From Lampris incognitus (taxonomy: Eukaryota; Chordata; Actinopteri; Lampriformes; Lampridae): a stretch of DNA of 64,000 bases. Shown one piece after another: positions 10,201 to 18,949 of the stretch. A model generated the notes under the pieces. The model was given only the letters and a program-made list of their open reading frames with translations. It ran no database searches and was not told the origin of the DNA. The translations under genes and the position numbers were made by a program. The first letter of the stretch is position 1. The number at the start of each line of letters is the position of its first letter. The stretch spans positions 144,974,270 through 145,038,269 of the forward strand of contig NC_079211.1 in the NCBI RefSeq assembly GCF_029633865.1, given 5' to 3'.

Positions 10201-12610
10201 ATCCCACACACACAAATTTCTCATATGGGTGCCTATACAGACACACACAAAATACATTGTTATGCATTATACACATTACTGCATCAACACCAACAAGACA
10301 GCTGATCTTCAAATCAAGTTTCCACAGTTGATGTAGTGTTCAGCAGTCATATTATCATTGCACCGGCCTCACTAAAATAAAAAAAATGTGCAAACCAATG
10401 TGAAGTTGAAGTTCCACCTCACTTGATATGGCATTATGTACTATTCACGGAGGATTGGGGAATAGTTGGAATCACAGCACTGTAAGATGGTGACAGACGT
10501 ACTCTTAGCCTCCCCCGGTTCAGGGATGGTCGTTCCCTCTTCACATAGATGGCCTCTGACTCCCCATTCAAACCAGTGTTCCTCCCTATCAAGGATGTGT
10601 ACATCCTCATCCTTGAAAGAGTGGTCACTCTGGTTTGTACCAAACCACATAGTTTGTCTTTAATTTGTAGTAAATTTTAATGTGGATTTTTATTATGTTT
10701 CATGTTTATACAGGCGTTTCAGAGAATGTGTGGTCATGGAAAAGTTGTGGAAATTTGTTGGTAAAAATGTATATGAACCCTGTACAATGTTGTATTATGC
10801 GTTGTTTGTAGCCTTAATGTTGCTTGGCTAGAGAGTGTTTTTAGTCCATTTATAGTGTGTCTTTCAGAGGGAGTCAGTAATGAAAGTGTTTCATTGGTCC
10901 AGTTTAACCCGCAGGAGTTTCTAAATGCTGCTGTAACGTGTTTTGTTGCCACAGATGAAATGAATTCATAACGAGAGAATATGAATATGACTTGGCCTGA
11001 AAAAATCGTGCCTGGGCTGTCTGCACTCATCCAAGTTACACACGCTTGTAATTTTGTCATTTCTCGCTTCATGTGGACAAATGACATGTTGACGTGTTTT
11101 TCTTGCTTCTTGGCTGTCGCTCCGCATCGACGATCTGGCTCCATCTCCTCCTCCTTCCTGTACGAATGGAAAAAAAAGGCACTGCTTAATTTTTCTCAAT
11201 TTACGCTGGAATTGTCTAATCGGGTGTAGGTGTATCAGAGTAGTTTTACCAGTACAAGAGGACAGTATTACCCCAATCCTGGTATTTGTGCATATTTATC
11301 ATTTTCCCGTAGAAGTAAAACCAAAATTAATCTGGACTCAATCTAAAATGTTAGTGGTTATGGTTTTTGAGGCCTGTTCCACAGTGGGTGTAGCAGTATA
11401 AGCGTAGTTAGATTATTTCTGATGGAAAACTTGGAACTGTGTATATGAGAGCCCTCTATTTGAGTTGAAAAGGCTTATGAAGGTTCAAAAACCAAAATGC
11501 TAATTTTCCATATGTAAGTCAATATTGGGAGAAGAATTTAGATGGTCAAATAAATTTTTGACTCGTTTCTCCCCATCTTAGGCCCAAGTTAACTGTCGTG
11601 GTGGTGAAGAAGCGTGGAAGTTGCAGGTTCTTTGCCGAAATAAATGGTAAAGTGTCCAACCCTCCCCCTGGAACAGTCGTCGATGCAGAGGTCACACGGC
11701 CAGAATGGTACGTTAACTGCTCCACAATGTTCCTTTTTAACAATACTCGCTGTGGTGAAGAATTTAATAGCTGCTGCAACTTTTTTATTCCTAGGTATGA
11801 CTTCTACATCGTGAGCCAGGCTGTCCGCATGGGAAGTGTCTCCCCGACCCACTACAATGTGGTGTATGACAGCAGCGGACTAAAGCCTGATCATATGCAG
11901 AGGTTAACCTACAAACTCTGCCACATGTATTACAACTGGCAGGTAATCAGCTTGTATATCGCCAGTCTCTCCCCAAAGCCAGTGCGTATCAAAATCAGTG
12001 TTGAATTCCATTTAATGTTTGTTGTAGTGAAATAATTTATAAAAGTCCTCTATAGGCATGAAAATGTATAAATATATTCCAGAAAGGTGAATCAGTTCAT
12101 CTGGACATAAGCTGTAGTGGGAGAAACATTTCATCACTTATTTAAGTCTGAGCTTACTGAAGGTATCCCCAACCATCACAGTTGTATAACGGCGATCAGT
12201 TTAATATGCAAATAGTCATGACCATTAATTAGAGTTACAGTGGCCATGTGTACTATTCACAGAGGAGTGGGGAATAGCTGCAATCACAGCTGCAAGCTGT
12301 ATCTAGCTTTGATACTATATGCGACTACTTTTTATGTATTCACACTGGTGGCCTAGTTGACATTTGATTACCCAGGCTAGTATAATTTCACATGACCCGT
12401 GTTACCTTGTCCAGTCAGTTGAAGTCTAGGGAGAGTATGGAACTGTCCGGAATGGTCAGAACCCTGGTCACACAACTTTCTTTTCTTTTTAAGGGGCTCA
12501 TCAGCATTCCTGCACCCTGTCAGTATGCTCATAAGTTGGCCTTCCTTGTGGGTCAGAATATTCACAAGGAGCCCAACATGGCTCTGGATGACCACCTCTT
12601 CTACCTTTGA
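1094..12610 (+). CDS. piwil1: Piwi-like protein 1 (PIWIL1/Ziwi), 3' part of the gene
   Basis: The last ten coding exons of a Piwi-clade Argonaute, about 431 codons. Joined exons: 1094-1208, 1293-1480, 2472-2544, 5528-5728, 9154-9257, 9411-9481, 9586-9739, 11582-11707, 11795-11942, 12494-12610; all phases agree. Piwi proteins bind piRNAs in germ cells and silence transposons, PIWIL1 types mainly in cytoplasmic nuage. The part seen covers the end of the MID region and the whole PIWI domain. The slicer tetrad is present: Asp in GIDCYHD, Glu in RQELMDE, Asp in YRDGVGDG, His in QYAHKLAF. Phrases [26 protein letters not shown] and SGLKPDH fit vertebrate PIWIL1 better than PIWIL2. The N-terminal and PAZ exons lie left of the window. 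One intron has a GC donor (9482). The usual NWPG reads NWQG across the last junction. Whether it is the single orthologue or a paralogue cannot be told here. Confidence 0.95.
1293..1480 (+). CDS. piwil1: piwil1 exon (DWSKEMRG / YTRRN segment)
   Basis: The acceptor is ttatctag and the donor gtgagt. The exon encodes [20 protein letters not shown] and continues to LYTRRN and MEKAI, ending two bases into a Met codon. The DWSKE and YTRRN phrases are the clearest pointers to PIWIL1. Confidence 0.95.
1481..3402. other. piwil1 introns, AT-rich, nothing else recognised
   Basis: Apart from the exon at 2472-2544 this is AT-rich intron with short T and A runs. I see no repeat family or coding signal. 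Confidence 0.6.
2472..2544 (+). CDS. piwil1: piwil1 exon (small, 73 nt)
   Basis: The acceptor is ttcctatag and the donor gtgagt. It completes the split Met codon and encodes [17 protein letters not shown], then SPDIQM. It corresponds to the short acidic-helix segment of PIWIL1 before [14 protein letters not shown] and is in frame on both sides. Confidence 0.9.
3403..3560 (+). repeat. Second copy of the hAT-like fragment
   Basis: It shares agtcggacctggt, the gagccgcatgcggctc palindrome and aagtctccaat with 684-830, and keeps the palindrome in perfect form. It abuts repeat A, as the first copy does, but repeat A is inverted here. Confidence 0.55.
3561..3905 (-). repeat. Dispersed fish repeat A, reverse copy
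   Basis: On the minus strand this reads through the landmarks seen at 395-683: gcttatcctgctctc, then gacaatttagtacggcc and the gagaacatacaaactccac-type end. A GA microsatellite at 3769-3788 has expanded inside it. Confidence 0.75.
3906..4894. other. piwil1 intron, nothing recognised
   Basis: Plain AT-rich intron. No exon or named repeat was found. Confidence 0.5.
4895..5075 (+). mobile_element. tRNA-derived SINE
   Basis: The head gggcgccccggtgggtcacc plus ctggtagaacg resembles a tRNA 5' half with an A box, and ggtttaaatcc resembles a degenerate B box. The body tgcatgtcatcctctctc and cctgcctttcctgtctc is the tail I associate with a widespread percomorph SINE. It ends near an A-rich stretch. 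Confidence 0.7.
5183..5280 (+). repeat. Penelope-type terminal repeat fragment, family 2 (tentative)
   Basis: The order gcctgaggaagagc, aacgaatgaaat, tttggagcatttcggtgtgg, agaccccactcc parallels the right arm of the hairpin at 37793-37932. Such cctgatgaag..gaaacgttg..gagcaatttggtgtg strings are common in animal genomes and I associate them with Penelope-like terminal repeats. Confidence 0.4.
5528..5728 (+). CDS. piwil1: piwil1 exon (MID domain, RKDKYD)
   Basis: A 201-nt phase-0 exon between acceptor cctcctaag and donor gtaagt. It encodes the MID core: [29 protein letters not shown] and [13 protein letters not shown]. The CKMGGELW motif leads into the PIWI fold. Confidence 0.97.
5781..5994. 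mobile_element. hAT-type MITE
   Basis: The ends are imperfect inverted repeats: cagtgattctcaatccagtc at the left, with agtccttgg beyond, and ccaaggactat .. accactg at the right. Inner segments also pair (ccaggtagttaatt with attcaactacctgg). Ends of the form CAGTGnTTCTCAA are characteristic of many hAT miniatures. No clean 8-bp duplication is visible. Confidence 0.65.
6385..6778 (-). mobile_element. tRNA-derived SINE B (reverse)
   Basis: On the minus strand the head is tccgcggtggtgtagcggtc followed by taagcatcggctttg, with an A-box-like and a GGTTCACGCC-like B box. The body carries gactatggccagactcgatg and the tail ends in ggccattaaattggg and a pyrimidine/purine run. Other copies lie at 19270-19607, 36255-36640 and 48378-48757. 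Confidence 0.85.
7728..8057 (+). pseudogene. GIY-YIG endonuclease of Penelope-like element 1
   Basis: The frame reads [41 protein letters not shown], then shifts frame near 7945 into a segment resembling HSFKDEDVH and GVKEAIYV. Penelope-like elements fuse a reverse transcriptase to this nuclease domain, which nicks target DNA. YIVETKQ stands where YIGETKQ is expected, so the motif glycine is lost, and the frameshift also makes this copy non-functional. Confidence 0.75.
8106..8290 (+). mobile_element. RTE-type LINE 3' end inserted in Penelope-like element 1
   Basis: The segment decodes to the C-terminal phrase [12 protein letters not shown] .. [11 protein letters not shown] and ends WK.MICCGDP-stop, followed by a (TAG)n tail at 8267-8287. 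The same end, IRCGAP-stop with a (TAG)n tail, is seen at 15835-16877 and 17690-18072. Penelope sequence resumes at ccattgaaactctag. Confidence 0.75.
8421..8934. mobile_element. LINE-associated repeat inserted in Penelope terminal repeat
   Basis: It starts ttacattagtcatttagccg with the phrase ttttatccaaagcgactta, a motif also present in reverse at the end of the L2-type LINE at 51416-51456. It splits the terminal repeat between gtcacttggat and ttggatgagtga, giving an apparent TTGGAT duplication. Confidence 0.65.
8989..9153. other. piwil1 intron
   Basis: Short intron remainder before the GIDCYHD exon; nothing else seen. Confidence 0.5.
9154..9257 (+). CDS. piwil1: piwil1 exon (first catalytic Asp)
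   Basis: The acceptor is ttgaaacag and the donor gttagt. It encodes [14 protein letters not shown] followed by [18 protein letters not shown]. The Asp in GID is the first residue of the DEDH tetrad. [10 protein letters not shown] departs from the IAGFVASINE I recall in mammals, which shows moderate divergence. Confidence 0.95.
9411..9481 (+). CDS. piwil1: piwil1 exon (catalytic Glu), followed by a GC donor
   Basis: The acceptor is taacaag. The exon encodes [20 protein letters not shown] then ALT; the Glu in RQEL is the second tetrad residue. Frame continuity with the next exon (ACT G joined to CT GCG) forces the end at 9481, so the intron starts GCAAGT. This is a GC-AG intron with otherwise good donor context. 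Confidence 0.9.
9586..9739 (+). CDS. piwil1: piwil1 exon (YRDGVGDG)
   Basis: The acceptor is tgttttccag and the donor gtaagt. It encodes [17 protein letters not shown] and [17 protein letters not shown]. The Asp of YRDGVGDG is the third catalytic residue. Confidence 0.97.
10434..10650 (-). pseudogene. Penelope GIY-YIG 3' fragment
   Basis: The minus strand encodes [19 protein letters not shown], then [17 protein letters not shown] with frame slippage, the C-terminal part of the same endonuclease seen at 7728 and 59113. It ends in the non-coding trailer containing gaatagtacataatgcc. It is truncated on its 5' side and lies in a piwil1 intron. Confidence 0.75.
10651..11581. other. piwil1 intron, nothing recognised
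   Basis: Open frames here are short and lack family resemblance. I see no repeat I can name. Confidence 0.45.
11582..11707 (+). CDS. piwil1: piwil1 exon (LTVVVVKKR / TRPEW)
   Basis: The acceptor is ccatcttag and the donor gtacgt. It encodes [33 protein letters not shown]. The intron that follows is only 87 bp (11708-11794); it stays open in one frame by chance, but splicing is required to give the family phrase [13 protein letters not shown]. Confidence 0.95.
11795..11942 (+). CDS. piwil1: piwil1 exon ([11 protein letters not shown] .. SGLKPDH)
   Basis: The acceptor is tattcctag and the donor gtaatc. It encodes [40 protein letters not shown] and NWQ. Only the last residue is unusual (Gln where Pro is usual). 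Confidence 0.97.
12083..12300. repeat. Penelope terminal repeat plus trailer fragment
   Basis: It starts gtgaatcagttcatctggac, passes gggagaaacatttcatcac and aaggtatcccc, then joins gtgtactattcacagagg. This is the terminal repeat attached directly to the element's trailer, with the coding part gone. Confidence 0.7.
12494..12610 (+). CDS. piwil1: piwil1 terminal exon (catalytic His, stop)
   Basis: The acceptor is tttttaag. The exon encodes [29 protein letters not shown] and ends HLFYL-stop. The His of QYAHKLAF completes the tetrad, and the FYL terminus is typical of the family. Confidence 0.97.
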   Translation, partial: GLISIPAPCQYAHKLAFLVGQNIHKEPNMALDDHLFYL

Positions 12611-12775
12611 AGGAGGGAAGACAGGGCAAGAAGAGAGACCTGGAGAATTTAACCCAGGAGAACATCGCCCTGACGTTAATTTTGTTATATTGGTGCAGTT
12701 TGTCTAATTTTGTTATATTATTCAGTTTTTCTTAATTTTTTTCTGCTTTCCTGGTTAAAATAAAAAAATTCGAAA
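12611..12775 (+). other. piwil1: piwil1 3' UTR with AATAAA
   Basis: AT-rich sequence follows the stop. An AATAAA hexamer at 12759-12764 is a plausible polyadenylation signal about 150 nt after the stop. Confidence 0.6.
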
Positions 12776-12983
12776 AGGATTGACTATCCAAGGTAAAATG
12801 ACCCCATTGGCATCTTTTGTGCAATGAATTTATTTTTTTGAGTTCTTTTATTTTTCACAGCAGTACATCAGTTTTCATAACTTGGTAAATCCTTCCATTT
12901 TGGTACTTCAAGCTAATCAAATCAAAGTCTTGTTGTATGCTGTAAGACTTATTTTTCAGCTACTAGTTGACGCAGGTCTGACA

Positions 12984-13860
12984 GCGACCATCTTTCCTTC
13001 TTACAGAATATTTGTAACTTTGGTGGTCAGTGACACACCTAGTTTGTCAGAATGTGTGCTTGACTTGTGAGATTAAGAATCTGCAATAGTGTTATACTGA
13101 AAACTGATTCCTGGGCAGTCAGGAAGACTAATCTTAGGCCAATATAAAATCATTGTACTGCTTAAATATACCAAACGAATGTTAAACTGAAATCCTATAA
13201 AGAGTCTCAGTTTTAGAAACTTAGGAACATCTGTTGGGGGGGGGGGCATTCCATGGTACTCAGTTGAACATCTGTAGACTTCCCATTTCATAAAGCCACT
13301 TCACCAATTTAAGGGGAAGCAAAAAAAAAGTAGCCAACATATCTGAGGAGGGCTACTGTAAAGATTTTTTTTGCTAACAGGAAGCTAATGTGCAGACAGG
13401 CTGAATCTAAAGTTGGAAGTGGGACAGCAGCGCTGAGGTGCAGTCTCTCAGCACTGATTCCAAAGGAGCCATGGGTGGCAGCTCCTATCACACTCGCACC
13501 CTCACTCGTCTCAGCCATTGCCATGCTTGTTTTGACCTCACAGTCATCTCCACTGCTTCAGAGTGGGCAGACAAACTAAAGATTCAGGGCCAGCAAGCCT
13601 CCAAAAATGTCACATCTACTCTAGGTTACAGCCTGCTGATTTGCCTGCTGTACAAACAAGAGGAGAGCTCTTCAGATGTTGAACACTCTGTCCAAGCAGT
13701 CTGGGAACAAGACAGGCAGATGAAGGCGGGGTATTAAGGGGGATACATTGGAGTAGCTATGGTAGCAGCACCGCTCAACACAAAGCAGTTTGACCCCCTA
13801 ACATCAACATAGGCTTGGCTAACAAGAGAGGGTGGCCCTTTGGTGCTGTTAGCATGACAT
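12984..13860. repeat. Duplicated block, copy 1
   Basis: This block matches 16884-17670 in the same orientation. Shared phrases include ggtggtcagtgacacaccta, gtttgtcagaatgtgtgc, gcagtcaggaagactaat and gatttgcctgctgt. Both carry a G-run before a ccatggtactc/ccacggtactc phrase. I do not recognise the content. Reading frames on the minus strand are broken by several stops in this copy. Confidence 0.75.
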
Positions 13861-14317
13861 GAACCACTGTACCTTCTGAAGAAGGTCAGTCTCTTGTTCG
13901 CAGTAAGTACAGCCAAGGCTTGCTGATGCTCCAACTCTAGCTGCTGCCTGTGCTCTGCAGCCTCATGCATATGCTGTCTGCAGGAGGCAGGGGTAGGATT
14001 GTTGGTGGGCATAGAGAGGGCTGCTGTTAGTAGAACTAAACAAAAAACATGGCACTGAGCCCAACAAAGCTGCATCTCCAGTCTTCTGTTCCAAACTGAG
14101 GCGTGATAGTTTCACACCTGATTAACTGTGCTGGCATTAGAAACCTTTGAAGACAAACTACACAACTGCCATGTCGTCATGAATGTACAGTTAATGTTAA
14201 AATGGTCTTTTAGTGAAGTCGGGTCAAAAGATTTTTGTGCAGACATGGATGAGGACTAGAGATGCTTTTCTGTGTGAACTAAAAAACAATGCACAGTTAC
14301 GTTTGCTGCCCCCCTTA
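13861..14317. other. No recognised gene
   Basis: A few short open frames occur on both strands, without splice or family support. Nothing is assigned. Confidence 0.4.
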
Positions 14318-14650
14318 GGTAACGCAATACCTGTTGGAGGTCTCATTACTGAGGCCGTCTGAAAAGCTGTCCTCAGCGATGTCTCTGCGTGATCAATACA
14401 GGGCTTTTAGTTCCATGAAAAGGGTGAGCAAACTCCACAGTGTGCCCACTTGTCTGGCCATAACAGAAGAAGCCATGGGACTCAATGCAAGGCTGGTCAT
14501 GGGTTCTCATATTGTGAACAACCAGAAAGGAAAACAAAATTTTTACAACACTGTTAGGGGGGAAAGAAGCAAATGACAGTGTCATGCCAAGGAAAAACTG
14601 AAGGTAACGGATTGGTAATGTCGTCCAAAGTTGTGTGACATCATAAAGAG
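14318..14650. repeat. Inverted block, copy 1
   Basis: This block matches 18540-18898 in reverse orientation. Shared phrases are gaggccgtctgaaaagctgt, gcccacttgtctggccataa and actcaatgcaaggctggtca. One frame stays open in both copies (SLLRPSEKLSSAMSL, then YRAFSS, KRVSKLHSVPTCLAITEEA), but the opposite strand is open too, so coding is unproven. Confidence 0.7.
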
Positions 14651-15465
14651 TGACCTCTACCCAGATCCCCCTCCCCAACCATGTCTTCTCAGTGTCAAAC
14701 TATTTTGGCCTGCCTCATACACAATCACATTACACAGTGCTGTGGTCGTATCGCCAGGTGGCCACTCACGTGTCTGGTGAGCAGCCCACATAAAGAGGAA
14801 AAGGTAAGCACAGCCATGTGGAGAGAGAGCCTCTGAAATGGGACTGAAGGGTGGGCAAAATATAAAAGGGGAAGGAGAGGAGTCGGGAGGGTTGGGGGTC
14901 TGAATGCTCCAAGCTTCTAGTCTTCCTGGTGAGACCTCGGCACTGGAGAGCAACAGACACGTCAGGGACATTAGACGGTATATACAAAGACAACCAGACG
15001 GGCACTGTAGAAAAGGCATTGGGGGGGGGGGGGGGCTGGCAGAGGGTTCAGGTTCTGTAAAAAAAAAAAATTTTTTTAAAACCAGGACCTGGATGCATGT
15101 GCTTGGAATGTATCACAAAGAAATTGAGGAAAATGTCCGGCCCAGGTGCTGGGTTCCTCACCTTGAGCACCTGCTCCCAAGTTCTCCAGTTTGCCTTGGA
15201 GCTGGTTCTCCCCCCGCAGGGCCGAATCTCTGCTGTGTAACGGCACTGGGGGTCTTTTTGAGCCGGGCATACTCAGATCTCACCTGTGCACAGAAGAGAG
15301 CAGAGAACTGCTGGGTAAAGGAGCACAAACACACAGCAGGGCTGATTTTGTTCAGGTCACCAAAGACTCAAAACTCAACAACTCTTGTACTTTTGTCAGC
15401 CTGTTACAATCGTCACCTTTCCTCTTTTACATACAGATGTAAAATGGATGTTAGCTGATCGTCTA
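14651..15465. other. No recognised gene; long G and A runs
   Basis: It contains a G16 run near 15021 and an A/T run at 15060-15080. Open frames exist but resemble nothing I know. Confidence 0.4.
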
Positions 15466-15735
15466 CTAATAATAAATTAAACTTAAATAGTGCTTTCCTA
15501 ATGCTCTAAGTCGCTTTACAATAAACGGGGTGAAACGACAACAGATAAACAACACAGACATACAGGGGTGGATGGGAAGGGGGGGCAGACATACAGGGGT
15601 GGATGGGAAGGGGGGCAGACATACAGGGGTGGATGGGAAGGGGGGGCAGACATGCAGGGGTGGATGGGAAGGGGGTCTACGAGACGGAGAAGCGGCAGCC
15701 ACACATGGCGCCAGCAGTACTGTCTGACTTAGATA
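15466..15735. repeat. LINE-tail-like repeat with a ~31-bp minisatellite
   Basis: The opening taatgctctaagtcgcttta is a phrase common at dispersed repeats in fish. It is followed by four tandem units of about 31 bp built on cagacatacaggggtggatg and ggaaggggg (15556-15675). Frames through it are repeat artefacts. Confidence 0.7.
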
Positions 15736-15834
15736 CAAAAGGAAGAAAAAGAAGCATCATAAATCCCATAATTCAGAGATGAAGTCTGAAGAGGCGAGTC
15801 CTGATTAATGACTTGAATGTGGGCAGATCGCAGC

Positions 15835-16877
15835 ACTACTACTATCGGCTGCTCCCGTTAGGGGGCGCCACAGCGGATCATCTGTTTCCATCTCTTCCTG
15901 TCCTCTGCATCTCCCTCTGTCACACCAGCCACCTGCATGTCCTCCCTCACCACATCCATAAACCTCCTCTTTGGCCTTCCTCTTCTCCTCTTCCCTGGCA
16001 GCTCCATATTCAGCATCCTTCTCCCAGTATACCCAGCATCTCTCCTCCACACATGTCCAAACCATCTCCATCTTGCCTCTCTTGTTTTGTCTCCAAACCG
16101 TCCAACCTGAGCTGTCCCTCTAATATACTCGTTCCTAATCCTGTCCTCCTTCATCACTCCCAGTGAAAATCTTATCATCTTCACCTCTGCCACCACCTCC
16201 AGCTCCACCTCCTGTCTTTTCATCAGTGCCACTGTCTCCAAATCATACAACATAGCTGGTCTCACTACCATCTTGTAAACCTTCCCTTTAACTCTTGCTG
16301 GTACCCTTCTGTTACAAATCACTCCTGACACTCGTCTCCACCCACTCCACCCTGCCTGCACTCTCTTCTCCACCTCTCTACTGCACTCCCCGTTACTTTG
16401 GACAGTTGACCCCAAGTATTTAAACTCATCCACCTTCATCACCTCCACTCCTTGCATCCTCACCATTCCACTGTCCTCCCTCTCCTTCACGCATAGGTAT
16501 TCCGTCTTGCTCCTACTGACTTTCATTCCTCTTCTCTCCAGTGCATACCTCCACCTCTCCAGGCTCTCCTCCACCTACACCCTGCTCTCACTACAGATCA
16601 CAGTGTCATCCGCGAACATCATCGTCCACGGAGACTCCTGCCTGATCTCGTCCGTCAACCTGTCCATCACCACTGCAAACAAGAAAGGGCTCAGAGCCGA
16701 TCCTTGATGTGATCCCACCTCCACCTTGAACCCATCTGTCATTCCAACCGCACACCTCACCACTGTCCCACTTCCCTCATACGTATCCTGCACCACTCCT
16801 ACATACTAATCTGCAACTGCCGACTTCCTCATACAATACCACACCTCCTCTCTCGGCACCCTGTCGTATGCTTTCTG
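15835..16877 (-). mobile_element. RTE-type LINE, 5'-truncated
   Basis: The minus strand encodes the second half of an RTE-clade reverse transcriptase and its C-terminus. In order it shows KAYDRVPREEVWYCM, GSHQGSALSPFLFAVVMD, the catalytic motif MMFADDTVICSES, EESLERWRYALERRGMKVS, DEFKYLGSTVQSNG, RWRWFGHVWRRDAGY and the end RCGAP-stop. Intact members make a reverse transcriptase-endonuclease that copies the element into new sites. The catalytic FADD is present, but there are in-frame stops (after KSAVAD and after SESRV), and the endonuclease half is absent. The 3' (TAG)n tail is at 15838-15845. A 6-bp gap separates its broken 5' end from the duplicated block copy 2. Confidence 0.9.
15858..16574 (-). 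pseudogene. RTE reverse transcriptase C-terminal frame (238 codons open)
   Basis: This is the longest open part of the RTE copy: EESLERWRYALE through RRGRPKRRFMDVVRED to the natural stop after RCGAP. It lies after the catalytic FADD motif and covers the thumb and C-terminal region. An in-frame stop separates it from the upstream catalytic part (16575-16796), so no functional product is expected. Confidence 0.85.
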
Positions 16878-16883
16878 ACAACG

Positions 16884-17670
16884 ACCAATCTTTCCTTACA
16901 CAATATTTGTAACATTGGTGGTCAGTGACACACCTAGTTTGTCAGAATGTGTGCTCGACTTGTGAGATGAAGAATCTGCAATAGTGTTGTACAGAAAACA
17001 ATGACTCCTGGGCAGTCAGGAAGACTAATGTTAGGCCAATATAAAATCATTGTATTGCTTAATATACCAAAAAATTTGAAACTGCAATCCTATAAACACT
17101 CTGTTTTAGAAACTAGGAACATCTGTTTTTTTTGGGGGGGGGGGGACACCTTCCACGGTACTCGGTGAACATTTGTAGACTTCCAATTTCATAAAGCCAC
17201 TTCAGCAACAACTTAATATATCTGAGGGCAACTATAGTTATTTTTCTTTTTTTCCCTAATGTGCAGACATTAGGCTGAATCCGAAGTTCGAGGTGGAACA
17301 GCATCACTGAGGAGAAGCTTCTCAGCACTGATTCCAGAGGAGCCGCGGCCTCACTCGTCTCAGCCGTTGCCATGCTTATTTTGACCTCAAAGTCATCTCC
17401 ACCGCTGCAGAGGGGGCAGACAAACCAAAGATTCAGGGCCAGCAAGCCTCCAAAAATGTCACATCCACTCTCGGTTACAGCCTGCTGATTTGCCTGCTGT
17501 GCAAACAAGAGGAGAGCTCTTGAGACGTTGAACACTCTGGCCAAGCAGTCTGGGAACAAGACAGGCACATGAAGGCCGGGTTCTAAGGGGGATGCACTGG
17601 TAGCAGCACCGCTCAATTGGCTGACGAGAGAGGATGACGCTTTGGGGCTGTTGGCATGACAAGCAGGGTG
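16884..17670. repeat. Duplicated block, copy 2
   Basis: This is the same-orientation counterpart of 12984-13860. It is bounded on the left by the broken end of an RTE fragment and on the right by another RTE fragment in the opposite orientation. Here the minus strand is open for 167 codons (17113-17616), where copy 1 has stops. I recognise no family in that frame. Confidence 0.75.
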
Positions 17671-17689
17671 GAGTGGGTGGAGAAGAGAA

Positions 17690-18072
17690 GAGTGTCAGGA
17701 GTGATCTGCGACAGAAGGGTGCCAGCAAGAGTGAAAGGGAAGACGGGGCTGATTTTTGTTGGGAGTGATGAAGAAGGATTGGATTAGGGAGACAGGGACA
17801 GCTGGGGTTAGAGGGACAGCCCAGGTTGGACGGTTTGGAGACAAAGCAAGATTGAGACGGTTTGGGCGTGTGTGGAGGAGGGATGCTGGGAATATCGGGA
17901 GAGGGATGCTGGATATGGAGCTGCCAGGGAAGAGGAGAAGAGGAAGGCCAAAGAGGAGGTTTATGGAGGTGGCGGGTGTGACAGAGGAAGATGCAGAGGA
18001 CGGGAAGAAATGGAAACGGATGATCCGCTGTGGCGCCCCCTAACGGGAGCAGCCGAAAGTAGTAGTAGTAGA
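17690..18072 (+). mobile_element. RTE-type LINE 3' fragment with internal deletions
   Basis: It reads RRVSGVICDRR, then jumps to VGRFGDKARL, RRFGRVWRRDAGNI and GKRRRGRPKRRFMEV, and finishes RCGAP-stop with a (TAG)n tail. Several stretches present in the 15.8-16.9 kb copy are missing, so it is a decayed copy. Confidence 0.85.
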
Positions 18073-18253
18073 CTGTCAGGTTAAAAACAAACTTAAAAAA
18101 ACCCCCAATCATCAGACCTCGGTTATTATGGTCCATTGTCGCCCCCTAGTGGTGTAATTGAGAGTGAAGTGAGAATTCATTCGACGTGTTTTTCTTTCTA
18201 TTTTGTATCCTGAGCGAGACGGACATGGGCACGATAGTAGTACCAACAGGTAG

Positions 18254-18480
18254 GCGTTATTATGGATCCCACTGCTTTTCTGGGCAAGACTAGGAAGACC
18301 CGCCCCTGCTCTATCTCTGATTGGCTAACCCTAACCCCACCCTAACCCTAACCTTAGCCAACCTAACCAACGGAGGCGACGAGTACTAGCCAATCAGAGG
18401 CAGAGTTCGCGGAAAACGGGTACGAGTACTGGCCAGTCAGAGACAGAGTGCCCAGAAAAGCAGTGGGTTTCATAATAACG
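18254..18480. mobile_element. MITE with 10-bp target duplication
   Basis: The left end gcgttattatgg .. cccactgcttttctgggca mirrors the right end tgcccagaaaagcagtggg .. cataataacg. The flanks duplicate CAACAGGTAG (18244-18253 and 18481-18490). A 9-11 bp duplication points to a Mutator-like superfamily. The interior has a short ccctaaccctaacc telomere-like string and an inverted pair around attggcta / tagccaat. Confidence 0.8.
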
Positions 18481-18539
18481 CAACAGGTAGCGCTTGTACC
18501 GGAAGTTTGAATAGTCTACAGTAGAGGTGACTCTTCCTG

Positions 18540-18898
18540 ATGATGTCACACAAGTTTGGACGACATTACCAATCCGATACCTTCAGTTTTTCCTTGGCAT
18601 GACAGTGTCATTTGCTTCTTTCCCCCCTAACAGTGTTGCAGATGAGTTTTCTTCCTGGTTGTTCACAGTATGAGAACAGCAGCAAGCTGACTGGATGACA
18701 CTGCTGTACTGGCCCATGACCAGCCTTGCATTGAGTCCTATGGCTTCTTCTGTTATGGCCAGACAAGTGGGCACACTGTGGAGCTTGCTCACCCTTTTCG
18801 TGGAACTAAAAGCCCTGTATTGATCATGCAGAGACATCGCCGAGGACAGCTTTTCAGACGGCCTCAGTAATGAGGCCTCCAACAGGTATTGTGCTACC
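18540..18898. repeat. Inverted block, copy 2
   Basis: This is the reverse counterpart of 14318-14650, with an extra ~40 bp (gagaacagcagcaagctgac region). On the minus strand the frame SLLRPSEKLSSAMSLHDQYR stays open to a stop after RKN. Confidence 0.7.
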
Positions 18899-18949
18899 TA
18901 TTCTACCTATTCTGATTTCCATACAGGATCGGTTGAAGCCCAGTTGGCC

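Noticed and set aside
11598..12035. Continuous 145-codon frame across two piwil1 exons
   Set aside because: It reads through an 87-bp intron with good splice sites; splicing restores the family phrase [13 protein letters not shown].
14334..14576. 80-codon frame as a host gene
   Set aside because: It is conserved in the inverted copy, but the opposite strand is equally open and no splice or family evidence supports coding.
18297..18362. Telomere-like repeats as a true telomere or chromosome end
   Set aside because: Only a few degenerate units, enclosed by MITE ends with a target duplication.
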